From contig NZCQ01000010.1 in NCBI GenBank assembly GCA_002688335.1, positions 1 through 18,859 on the forward strand: DNA of 18,859 bases, read 5' to 3'. The position numbers and the translations under genes are program-made. The notes beneath the pieces are model-generated. The model did not search any database and was not told the origin of the DNA. It saw nothing but the letters and a program-made list of their open reading frames with translations. Source of the DNA: Candidatus Pacearchaeota archaeon (GTDB lineage Archaea > Nanobdellota > Nanobdellia > Pacearchaeales > GW2011-AR1). Of the stretch, positions 12,525-18,859 are shown in pieces. The number at the start of each line of letters is the position of its first letter. The stretch's first letter is position 1.

Positions 12525-12533
12525 GTTTATAAA
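12525..12533 (-). promoter_or_regulatory. TATA box for the DGR target gene
   Basis: The minus strand reads ATTTATAAA/TTTATAAAC here, centred about 25 bases before the ATG at 12504. The target gene therefore has its own strong leaderless promoter, separate from the helicase that ends at 12560. Confidence 0.55.
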
Positions 12534-12559
12534 TCTTTCTATCTGTTACTACTTAGTAA

Positions 12560-15500
12560 TTATATATTAAAATTCAAGACTCTGCTATCTGGAGATAATA
12601 AATAAACCTTATCTTCTTTTGATCTTAGCCCTCTGTAAATCTTTTGGAATAATTCCCTATTTGCTTTGTCCATATAAAAGCTCATAAAATTTTCAGGGTT
12701 TGTCTTTTTAAGAATCTTCCAAAATAGGGCAGATATATTTGGATAGGGAAATCTTGAGATCACTATGCTATTACAGATATCTCCGGGGAAATCTATTCCC
12801 CGATTACATTTAGTTGTGAATAATAGATTGGTCTTTTTATTTCTAAAGTCACGAACAGTATTGCCTAGTGGGTCGTTCTTTTGTTGATTTAAAATCTCTT
12901 GTCGTGTTGGGAGAAATAATTCCAATTCTTCTTTTTCTAATTCTGAAGGAAGATCTGAGAAACTAGTTAAGTGAACTAGGGTTGGTCTTTTTGATGATTT
13001 AATTGTTTTCTCAAAAGCTTTAAGATATTGTTCTCTAGTTATTTTTTTTGATTGGAAATTGGAATACTTACAATCAATTTCATGTCCATGTCTACATTTT
13101 ATTAATTCTCCCAAATTCTTTGTTTCTGCATCTACAATCTTAAATTCTGTAAGTCCAAATATATTTCTTAAAACAGATTCTGAATGAAGTGTTCCAGACA
13201 TCAGGATTACCACCTTATTTTTCTCTGATAATTCTTGAAATCTTTTTTTAAGATTAGTTGTTACAATATTTAATACTATGTCGTTATCTAATTTTTCTAC
13301 TGAGAAAAAACTCTCATTTAAGAAATCATAGAAGATCTTAGCGACTTTTTCTAAATGGAATAAATAACTAGATTCATCAGGTTCTATCTCCTTTAGTAAA
13401 TCTGAATTTCTTAAAAAGATTAATAGTAGTTCTTCAACTATTGTTTTGGTAACTCCTAGTATCTCTTGTGAATTTCCATATTTTTCTTTTATTGAATTTG
13501 TTATATTAATTAGTTCATCAATTATCTTTTGTAATTCGGGATTGTTAGTGAAAGTGGTTCCTAGCGAATAAGAGAGCCTATTTAGACTTATATTTTCAAT
13601 ATTCGCAAAACTATCTAAAAATTCGTCGCATTCATCAATTATTTCTACCTCTGTTTTTGGTTTTCTATCCATTATGCTTTCTAATTTATATTTTAGACTA
13701 TTAAATATTATAACGTCCGAGGCATGATATGAATGATATTGATCGTAGAACGGGCATCCGGGTTTTCTTTGATGGATAGTAAATTCTTTTTCATTCAATC
13801 CTGGATAGTGAGTTTTTCTTGAGTTCTTGAAATTGATTTCGAATTCTTTCGGAAGTATGGGAGAATAGTATTCACAAGCAGGAGCTATGCTCATTCTTTT
13901 CACTTCTGAGATTGATGAAAAATTGGAGTTCTTAACTAAGGGGTTTTCTTTTATGTAATGTTTGATTTTTCCTATATTTTTCTCCTTTATTTCTATCTTA
14001 CAGGGAAGTGCTGAGTTATCACAAGAATCGTCTTCTTTATTAAACGTTGCTGCTCTTTTTTCAAATATATTAAATAATTTTAAATCGGTTTCAACTAAAT
14101 TTTTCTCTGGCAGATTCTTTTCTTTAATATAATTGCACTTGAAATTATTTCTTCCTAATATGGAGGAGATTCTTAGTTTGTTTTTATTTGCCTTGTCTAA
14201 GACGTAAAAATCGTTAGAATAGTCCTTGATATATTGCTCTTGTAGGGATTTTATCGGTACAACTATGGAGGTCTTTCCTAGATGTCTAGCAAGATTTAAT
14301 GCTATTGCAGAATTGTGAACTATTATTCCGTTAGCAATAAAATTATGACAATTTGGAACCTCTAAATCATAAGTTTCATCTTCCTTAATAAATTCTATTG
14401 ATTTTATCTTGTCCCATACAATATTTTCGTTGCAGATAAAAGATAGGATGTTGTCTTTAATGTAATTATTTACTTCTCTTAAATGTTCTCTCAAAAAATC
14501 TATCTTACCTTGTTTAAAAACTCTGGGGGTGTTAATTGCTTTATCTTTTAATATTCTTTTGTATCCGATATTCTTCCTTAATTTTTCTATCTCTTCATAA
14601 TTTAAATATCTATCCAGTTCATTATAGGTATGGCCTTTATTTTTTAAATATTCTCTGACTATTCGTGGAACCTTATCTATGTTTGTAAATTTATGATTTT
14701 TTAATCCCTTATATAGGTCTTCAGCTAATCTTTGTTTTCTTCCTATAAATCCGATCTGTTCAATATACTCCCTAACTTGTTTCTGATTAGAAATAGTGAT
14801 TCTTTTAGAATAGTTAGGGTTGTCTCTAAATCTTTTTGATGTTATTGTGTGTTGTATCCCAAATCTTAACAATAACAACGAAACATCTTTGATTAATTTG
14901 TCTGATATAGATGTGTATTCTACTATGATTTGTTTTTTTCTGTTTTTGGTTTTCTTTTCATAAATAGAACCATCGCAAGAAAATAACCTGCTAAGAAATA
15001 ATGCTATTTTATCTTTATTCAAATTGAATACTATTTTTGGTATAAACTTTTCATTTGATCTTTTTCCATCTAATCCATACTCCCTTATTAATAACCTTAA
15101 CCTATTCGTCGTTCCAAATCTTGTATCCATATTTCCAAATTTAATAACTACATCCTTTCCAGAATAACTTTTTACTTCTCCTTCTGGAAATAAATTTTTT
15201 AATGCAGTTTCGTAATCTTCTCTAATTCCTTTGTTTATAATTGGGTCTTGATAATATCTTGGAGATCCCGTCTTGTCACCCAATTTTCCTTCCGCAATTA
15301 AATGAGCTAAGATTTTTATAACATTCCCATCACAACTTGCACTCTCTTTGAGATTTAGTTGGTTTGGTAGGCAGATATAGGAATCTGAGCCTAATTTTTC
15401 TAGTGGTTGCCATTCTGTTCCATTTTTAGTTATTGTTAAAAAAGGATGGTTTTTAGAGGCAGTTATCTCTCTTCCTGTTCTTGTCTTTAATTTATATAAT

Positions 15501-15889
15501 TTCTTTTTTCCGGTTTTTCTGACATTTTTAAAATTTGATTCTATAATATTACCTTCATTGTTAACCGAGAGAATCTTTCCCTTCTTGTCTAATAATTCTG
15601 AGATCTTGTAATAACCATAATGCTCTTTATCTAAAGGTTTGCAAAAAATTAAGGAATCTTTATCTAGGCATTTCCCACTACCACACACACCTTTTATGAA
15701 GATTATTTTATCTCCTTTATTGATTGAATCGATTGTCTCTTTTACAACATCTTCTTGGGATTTCCCATTGGAGAAGATTAGAGGTTTCAAAGGCAGATTA
15801 TTCTTGTGTAACGACCACATTTTAGAAATAATAAGTTCAGTGTTATAAGGATTTGGATGATGATTTACTGATTTAAATTCTCTATCCAC
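12560..15889 (-). CDS. XPD/DinG-like iron-sulfur superfamily 2 helicase with an intein
   Basis: An 1109-aa precursor. Without the intein (residues 74-526) the helicase is 656 aa. Motifs: Q-like GKSQEDVV (42-49), Walker A GVCGSGK-S split by the intein, motif Ia VVPIKSLQEQY, a cysteine-bearing insertion (C585, C623, C630, C672, C712) that should hold the XPD-type 4Fe-4S cluster, motif II DECD (752-755), motif III LMSGTLHSES, motif V NRGIDFPGD, and motif VI QKIYRGLRS near the C-terminus. XPD/DinG enzymes unwind DNA 5' to 3' in repair or R-loop removal. The start is a GTG at 15889; an internal Met at codon 24 is possible, but nothing favours it. It is transcribed away from the divergent toxin gene, 33 bases apart. 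The family call is firm; the cellular role is not determined. Confidence 0.88.
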   Translation of the reverse strand: MDREFKSVNHHPNPYNTELIISKMWSLHKNNLPLKPLIFSNGKSQEDVVKETIDSINKGDKIIFIKGVCGSGKCLDKDSLIFCKPLDKEHYGYYKISELLDKKGKILSVNNEGNIIESNFKNVRKTGKKKLYKLKTRTGREITASKNHPFLTITKNGTEWQPLEKLGSDSYICLPNQLNLKESASCDGNVIKILAHLIAEGKLGDKTGSPRYYQDPIINKGIREDYETALKNLFPEGEVKSYSGKDVVIKFGNMDTRFGTTNRLRLLIREYGLDGKRSNEKFIPKIVFNLNKDKIALFLSRLFSCDGSIYEKKTKNRKKQIIVEYTSISDKLIKDVSLLLLRFGIQHTITSKRFRDNPNYSKRITISNQKQVREYIEQIGFIGRKQRLAEDLYKGLKNHKFTNIDKVPRIVREYLKNKGHTYNELDRYLNYEEIEKLRKNIGYKRILKDKAINTPRVFKQGKIDFLREHLREVNNYIKDNILSFICNENIVWDKIKSIEFIKEDETYDLEVPNCHNFIANGIIVHNSAIALNLARHLGKTSIVVPIKSLQEQYIKDYSNDFYVLDKANKNKLRISSILGRNNFKCNYIKEKNLPEKNLVETDLKLFNIFEKRAATFNKEDDSCDNSALPCKIEIKEKNIGKIKHYIKENPLVKNSNFSSISEVKRMSIAPACEYYSPILPKEFEINFKNSRKTHYPGLNEKEFTIHQRKPGCPFYDQYHSYHASDVIIFNSLKYKLESIMDRKPKTEVEIIDECDEFLDSFANIENISLNRLSYSLGTTFTNNPELQKIIDELINITNSIKEKYGNSQEILGVTKTIVEELLLIFLRNSDLLKEIEPDESSYLFHLEKVAKIFYDFLNESFFSVEKLDNDIVLNIVTTNLKKRFQELSEKNKVVILMSGTLHSESVLRNIFGLTEFKIVDAETKNLGELIKCRHGHEIDCKYSNFQSKKITREQYLKAFEKTIKSSKRPTLVHLTSFSDLPSELEKEELELFLPTRQEILNQQKNDPLGNTVRDFRNKKTNLLFTTKCNRGIDFPGDICNSIVISRFPYPNISALFWKILKKTNPENFMSFYMDKANRELFQKIYRGLRSKEDKVYLLSPDSRVLNFNI
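14312..15670 (-). mobile_element. Intein with LAGLIDADG homing endonuclease, inserted in the helicase Walker A motif
   Basis: A 453-residue in-frame insertion between Lys and Ser of GVCGSGK|S. It starts with Cys74 (CLDKDSLIFC, block A), has block B TASKNHPFLT (T143, H148), two dodecapeptides LAHLIAEG (194-201) and LSRLFSCDGS (299-308) of a LAGLIDADG endonuclease, and ends LEVPNCHNFIANGIIVHN with penultimate His525, Asn526 and Ser as the +1 residue. All residues for autocatalytic splicing and both endonuclease acidic residues are present, so it looks active. Splicing regenerates the ATP-binding loop, so helicase activity depends on it. Confidence 0.95.
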
Positions 15890-15922
15890 AATTTACTTAA
15901 GCAAAGGTGGCCTCTACAACTT

Positions 15923-16252
15923 ATGTTTAGAGTATTTCGTTCTGGTAATTATAAGAAGAAGCTAGAGAAGTTAGACGGATCTGATCACAAAAGGATCATA
16001 AATTTTGAACAATCTTTAAAACAAGAACCCTATTCGGGAAAACAATTAACATATAGATTCTTTAGAGAGAAAAAGTTTAATGGTAAAAGATTGATTTTTC
16101 TTATTTATGAACAACATAAATCTATCTTCTTGATAACAGTTACTAATAAAAAGCTTCAGCAGCATGAAATTGATTTAATAAAAGCGAATCTTGATGTTTA
16201 TAGAGTAGAACTAGAACGGAAAATTAATCATTTAAGTGAAACAGACAATTAA
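15923..16252 (+). CDS. RelE/ParE-superfamily toxin-like protein
   Basis: A 109-aa protein with the compact RelE/ParE pattern: an opening strand FRVFRSGNYKKKLEKL, two helices (DHKRIINFEQSLKQEPYSGK), strands LTYRFFREKKFNGKRLIFLI and KSIFLITVTNKKLQQHEIDL (each a separate segment), and a C-terminal helix with KANLDVYRVEL. It resembles archaeal family members that read GxPLxYxFLREKRxxxxRxxYLVY...DKKxQQxxID. RelE proteins cleave mRNA on ribosomes and ParE proteins poison gyrase; which applies cannot be told. There is no antitoxin upstream on the same strand (only 33 bases to the divergent helicase), but a putative antitoxin lies tail-to-tail at 16249-16392. Start: the first ATG, with no clear Shine-Dalgarno. 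Confidence 0.75.
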   Translation: MFRVFRSGNYKKKLEKLDGSDHKRIINFEQSLKQEPYSGKQLTYRFFREKKFNGKRLIFLIYEQHKSIFLITVTNKKLQQHEIDLIKANLDVYRVELERKINHLSETDN

Positions 16253-16392
16253 ACTTCCTCAACATTCCCGGTTAGAATATCTTTTATACCTGCAGCTATG
16301 TCTGCAAGAAGTTCTTTATCGACGTGTTGCATTTTTTTCAATTTTTCGTATTCTGCAAATTCTTGCACTGAGATGGATATTGTTTCTTCCAT
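16249..16392 (-). CDS. Putative 47-aa antitoxin
   Basis: A 47-codon ORF from the ATG at 16392 to a TAA at 16249-16251, reading ETISISVQEFAEYEKLKKMQ, then VDKELLADIAAGIKDILTGNVEEV as consecutive segments. Short archaeal antitoxins of RelE/ParE pairs have the same shape: a beta strand T(I/V)SIS..E(F/Y).EYEKLK, then a helix ending DI..G.V.E(V/W). In standard pairs the antitoxin precedes the toxin on the same strand; here the two stop codons overlap in opposite orientation (16249-16252). The region upstream has a TATA-like TTATATAAATATAGG at about 16410-16424, so it could be transcribed on its own or from the TrmB side. Confidence 0.6.
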   Translation of the reverse strand: MEETISISVQEFAEYEKLKKMQHVDKELLADIAAGIKDILTGNVEEV

Positions 16393-16415
16393 AAGTAGAA
16401 TGAACTTGCCTATAT

Positions 16416-16571
16416 TTATATAATTTGTTGTTGTTGGAAAACTCCCTTAGGAAGTTTGTAGGAAGTTAGTTGATCCAAGGTTATAAAAACATCTGTTATT
16501 TTTAATTCTTTTGAGAAATCTGATCTAAGCTCATTTATGAAATCTCGCAACTCGTTAGAGTTCCTGGCCAT
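16416..16571 (-). CDS. Small hypothetical protein (51 aa)
   Basis: An ORF from the ATG at 16571, ten bases after the TrmB stop, to a TAA at 16416-16418. It reads MARNSNELRDFINELRSDF, then a second part with KITDVFITLDQLTSYKLPKG and a glutamine run QQQQII at the end. It has a helix-strand-helix character and no family that I recognise. Tight spacing to TrmB upstream and to the antitoxin 23 bases downstream suggests that the three are co-transcribed. It might be a partner of either neighbour. Confidence 0.45.
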   Translation of the reverse strand: MARNSNELRDFINELRSDFSKELKITDVFITLDQLTSYKLPKGVFQQQQII

Positions 16572-16581
16572 TAAACCAATA

Positions 16582-17346
16582 TCATTTTATTAACTTCCAT
16601 AATGAATCAAAGTATTTCTGAAAATTCTTTGCGACTTCTTTTGACTGTATTAAGATACCTAAGGGTTTGCTGCTCCAGACAGTGATGAGAATAGTATTGT
16701 CGGTTATGTCTATGTTTCCAGGGACTGGAAGTTTTGTGTACTTCTGATCTATATTTTTAGGTGGTTTTCCAAGTTCTTTTTTTAAATTCTCTTTATTGAT
16801 AATGCCTCTCCAGACTATCTTTTTAGATTTTAATATTGGATTTAATTTCTTACGGTTATAATTTACCCTCCCATAATAAAAATCGTAGACCCTATCATCA
16901 TATGAAGGATCATGTAGGTAAAAAAATCTGAGGATAGAGTTTCTATTTGTTTTATCCAAAAGAATATCATATGCAGTTGTTATTCCTTTTTCTCCTATAA
17001 ACATCTCAACTTCTTGTGTTTCTTCATCACTACTTATTTTGTTTAAGAAAGGTAGTATCTCTTGTAGAATGTTCTTCTTCTCTTGTATCTCTACCTCTTG
17101 TTTATCTAAGTAATCTTCAATTCTTTTTGGCTCTAACGACTGGAAATATTTGGTTTTTTCTTTTATAGTATAACTTGCAAGGCCTTTTTCTATAAGCCTT
17201 TGAAGTACCTCATATATCTTAGAGTATGCAACTCCAGATTCTTTTACAATAGGTCCAACGGTAGAAGATCCTAACTTTAACAAGGCAGAGTATATTCTTG
17301 CTTCCCCACCGGTTAATCCAAGTTTTTGTAACTTATCTTCATACAT
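16582..17346 (-). CDS. TrmB-family transcriptional regulator
   Basis: A 254-aa protein. Residues 1-70 form the TrmB winged helix-turn-helix: LGLTGGEARIYSALLKLGSS, the recognition-helix region ESGVAYSKIYEVLQRLIEKG, then the wing and LEPKRIEDYLDKQEVEIQEK leading into a coiled coil (about 75-105). Residues 110-254 form the C-terminal effector domain, beginning EVEMFIGEKGITTAYDILL and resembling the phospholipase-D-like fold typical of the family. TrmB regulators respond to sugars or other small molecules and act as repressors or activators. The minus-strand TATA AATTAAATACC (about 17368-17378) suits the ATG at 17346. A GC-rich palindrome between the two divergent promoters is a candidate operator. 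Confidence 0.9.
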   Translation of the reverse strand: MYEDKLQKLGLTGGEARIYSALLKLGSSTVGPIVKESGVAYSKIYEVLQRLIEKGLASYTIKEKTKYFQSLEPKRIEDYLDKQEVEIQEKKNILQEILPFLNKISSDEETQEVEMFIGEKGITTAYDILLDKTNRNSILRFFYLHDPSYDDRVYDFYYGRVNYNRKKLNPILKSKKIVWRGIINKENLKKELGKPPKNIDQKYTKLPVPGNIDITDNTILITVWSSKPLGILIQSKEVAKNFQKYFDSLWKLIK

Positions 17347-17389
17347 AATATTCTTTAGAATAAAAGGTATTTAATTATTTCTATTGAAC

Positions 17390-17403
17390 ACCCCGTAGGG
17401 GGG
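17390..17403. promoter_or_regulatory. GC-rich palindrome between divergent promoters, candidate TrmB operator
   Basis: ACCCCGTAGGGGGG stands out from AT-rich flanks. It lies between the minus-strand TATA box of the TrmB gene (about 17368-17378) and the plus-strand TATA box CTTTAAATAC (17411-17420) of the gene starting at 17441. CCCC-N3-GGGG symmetry and the position just upstream of both TATA boxes suit a regulator site. Identity of the bound protein is inferred from adjacency only. Confidence 0.45.
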
Positions 17404-17440
17404 ATATAATCTTTAAATACATATATTTTTTGGTCACTAT

Positions 17441-17986
17441 ATGAAAGATGAAGAAACAAATACGAACTTGGAAGAAAGAATAGAAGGGGCTGAATCAGAT
17501 TCTGAAACCATGGGCTTTGGATCAGTGTTCAAATCGATGTTACCTTCAGTGGTTATTGGAACCTTGGCAGCAGCAGGATGTCAAGAGGCATGTTCAGAAT
17601 ATACTACAAACCCAGAGATAATCACACTATCCGGTATGATTGGACAATATGTGGGGGGATGGGGATCATACTTGCCAATTCATTATTACAATAATAAGGA
17701 GAGATTAACTGATGAAAACGGCAAGATAAAATGGAGCCAATATGCTCAAGAGATGGGATCAGTTGTAGCCTCAGATCAAGTAGGAGATATTGGATGGGCT
17801 GCTACGTACGGTATAACAAATGAGATTGCATTAAGATCAGGTGCAAGTCCAATCGAAGCAGGATTGTTCTCAGGTATAACCTCCGGAGTAGCATATTCTG
17901 CACTTACTGCTATTCTCGCTCCAAAAGTAAATGCGGTTATAAATTACATGAAGAGTAAATTGAAAGGAGGTAAAAATCAAGAATGA
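17441..17986 (+). CDS. Multi-pass membrane protein of unknown function
   Basis: A 181-aa protein with an acidic N-terminal tail of about 25 residues, a hydrophobic segment around 29-48 (SMLPSVVIGTLAAAGCQEAC), a second with IGQYVGGWGSYLPIHYY, a charged loop (ERLTDENGKIKW), a third around VGDIGWAATYGITNEIALRS, and a fourth around AGLFSGITSGVAYSALTAIL followed by APKVNAVINY and a basic tail. Gly/Ala-rich helices suggest tight packing in the membrane. Similar proteins occur in DPANN genomes as far as I recall, without known function. A TATA box (17411-17420) about 25 bases upstream indicates a leaderless mRNA, and the divergent TrmB gene may regulate it. The next gene overlaps its stop as ATGA. 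Confidence 0.65.
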   Translation: MKDEETNTNLEERIEGAESDSETMGFGSVFKSMLPSVVIGTLAAAGCQEACSEYTTNPEIITLSGMIGQYVGGWGSYLPIHYYNNKERLTDENGKIKWSQYAQEMGSVVASDQVGDIGWAATYGITNEIALRSGASPIEAGLFSGITSGVAYSALTAILAPKVNAVINYMKSKLKGGKNQE

Positions 17987-18345
17987 ATTTAAATGTAAAT
18001 GTTAATTGTTGGCTTGAAGGAATGTATTGGGGTAGATTCAGGGGTGAGGCCGATGATATATCCACAGAAGAATTGACTGCCAAAGTTAATGCATATGGCG
18101 AAGTCCAGGAAGAACGAAGACAAAGGCCATTATGGCAAAAGATAATCAGTTTTATTGATCCTTGTAGAGACTTTTTAACTTCGGACCAGTTCAATAGATA
18201 TGGAGAGATTTTGGGACGCAAAATTGATAGTGATCGGTATAAGGTTTATAGAGAAGTTTTAGAAGAAAGAGCTAAAACTGAAGGCGAAGCAATACAAGAA
18301 GGACTCGACAATACTGGAAGTTACTTAAAATATTTTAGACTCTGA
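17983..18345 (+). CDS. Hypothetical soluble protein (120 aa), coupled to the membrane gene
   Basis: A 120-aa, mostly helical, highly charged protein. It begins MNLNVNVNCWLEGMYWGRFR, continues with EEERRQRPLWQKII-type helices (the exact text is GEVQEERRQRPLWQKIISF), then DPCRDFLTSDQFNRYGEIL and KVYREVLEERAKTEGEA, and ends LKYFRL. No signal peptide, membrane helix or recognised domain. Its ATG overlaps the upstream stop codon (ATGA), and an excellent Shine-Dalgarno GGAGGT lies about ten bases before it inside the preceding gene, so the two are translationally coupled and probably act together. Confidence 0.65.
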   Translation: MNLNVNVNCWLEGMYWGRFRGEADDISTEELTAKVNAYGEVQEERRQRPLWQKIISFIDPCRDFLTSDQFNRYGEILGRKIDSDRYKVYREVLEERAKTEGEAIQEGLDNTGSYLKYFRL

Positions 18346-18400
18346 TTCTCAATCAAGATAATTAGGCTTCTCTTTAATAATTGGGCAATGAGATCTGAGT

Positions 18401-18747
18401 TTAGCTAAAGGGTCCAAGATCTAGCTCAGAATTTCCAAACATATCCTCTAAATTCATAGCAACATACTCTGCCTCTGCTTCTTTCCAAGATTCTTCTAAT
18501 TCATTAGAAGAGATAGTTTCTGCAGGTAATCTCCCTTCTTGTAAGGCTATTTCTCCGTATGGTCCGGCTGTAACAAGGAGGCCCTCATCATCATGGTCCC
18601 CCCAATACGTTCATAATTTAACCTAAGTGCTCTAACTAATCTTTTATCCACATTAGTAGAATCTAGCCCAAGTGCAAAAAGTCCTAGATCAACATACATG
18701 TCTTTACTTACCCTATGTGTTTCGATTATTTTACTTGAGGACACCAT
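18401..18747 (-). pseudogene. Hypothetical gene disrupted by a one-base frameshift at a G6 run
   Basis: The frame from the ATG at 18747 reads MVSSSKIIETHRVSKDMYVD, then LGLFALGLDSTNVDKRLVRA and LNYERIGG. At the G6 run (18598-18603 on the plus strand as C6) the frame falls into TMMMRASLLQ and stops at 18547. Adding one G gives ERIGGDHDDEGLLVTAGPYG and a further plausible acidic stretch (ELEESWKEAEAEYVAMNLED, FGNSELDLGPFS) to a TAA at 18401-18403. The repaired protein would be about 115 aa, acidic and of no family I recognise. The cause could be a sequencing indel, true decay or slippage variation. Confidence 0.5.
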
Positions 18748-18779
18748 CTCATTAATCTTGCAATAGAGTATCAAGATAA

Positions 18780-18792
18780 TGCCCTTCGGGCA
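18780..18792. terminator. Short GC hairpin TGCCC-TTC-GGGCA
   Basis: A perfect 5-bp stem with a three-base loop lies between the frame ending at 18798 and the frameshifted gene on the minus strand. It could end the upstream transcript or sit in the leader of the next gene. No T tract follows, so the role is only positional. Confidence 0.3.
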
Positions 18793-18797
18793 GAAGC

Positions 18798-18859
18798 CTA
18801 GCTAATCCATTCTGTTATCCTCATACCAAACCTATACTCGTTAGGTGGACCATTATGTG
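18798..18859 (-). CDS. Possible C-terminal end of a gene entering from the right edge
   Basis: The minus strand is open from the window edge to a TAG at 18798-18800 and reads HNGPPNEYRFGMRITEWIS. The composition is protein-like and the stop is followed by a hairpin and another same-strand gene, but only 19 codons are visible, so no family can be assigned. Confidence 0.3.
   Translation of the reverse strand, partial: HNGPPNEYRFGMRITEWIS

Noticed and set aside
12560..15889. Reading the long helicase ORF as two fused genes
   Set aside because: The insertion has intein blocks at both borders and splits a Walker A motif that is perfectly rebuilt after removal, so an intein explains it better than fusion.
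1..18859. CRISPR array, insertion sequence or integrase
   Set aside because: No regularly spaced repeats, no transposase or recombinase motifs, and no terminal inverted repeats flanking a gene were seen. The repeats present are explained by the DGR, paralogous permeases and hairpins.

Overview
The window comes from an AT-rich archaeon, most likely a DPANN lineage of the Woesearchaeota/Pacearchaeota/Nanoarchaeota type (inference). Archaea-specific genes are clear: rpl21e, rpoF (Rpo4), DUF655, the L18e-L13-S9 cluster, rpoN, RNase P Rpp21, a TrmB regulator, TATA boxes about 25 bases before leaderless starts, and an unlinked 5S rRNA gene. Genes are densely packed and many proteins are short for their families.

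Positions 1-7202: an information-processing operon on the minus strand (L21e, a possible 26-codon ORF, RpoF, DUF655 cut by the window edge); a 54-aa zinc-ribbon protein; two paralogous COG1361-type cell-surface proteins; two MacB/FtsX-like ABC permeases; a divergent nucleoside deoxyribosyltransferase-like gene; and the matching LolD/MacB-type ATPase. The surface proteins, permeases and ATPase probably form one envelope export or remodelling system. Positions 7263-9702: Rpp21, tRNA-Ser(GGA), rpoN, 5S rRNA, tRNA-Leu(CAA) preceded by a hairpin that copies its own 5' end, then the L18e-L13-S9 operon behind an unusually long structured leader. A conserved multi-pass membrane gene follows.

Positions 10365-12504 are the highlight: a diversity-generating retroelement (DGR) on the minus strand. 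An 87-bp template repeat (TR, 11424-11510) matches an 87-bp variable repeat (VR, 11853-11939) inside a 260-aa target gene. All 16 differences fall on template adenines of the coding strand; none of the 62 other positions differs. The reverse transcriptase is complete in motifs but split into two frames exactly at an (AG)8 dinucleotide tract. This suggests either an assembly error or a slippage switch that turns diversification on and off.

Positions 12560-18859: an XPD/DinG-like iron-sulfur helicase whose Walker A motif is interrupted by a 453-aa homing-endonuclease intein; a RelE/ParE-like toxin facing tail-to-tail a 47-aa putative antitoxin; a 51-aa ORF and a TrmB regulator; a GC-rich palindrome between divergent promoters; two overlapping genes of unknown function; and a frameshifted gene broken at a G6 run. 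No CRISPR array, insertion sequence or integrase was seen.
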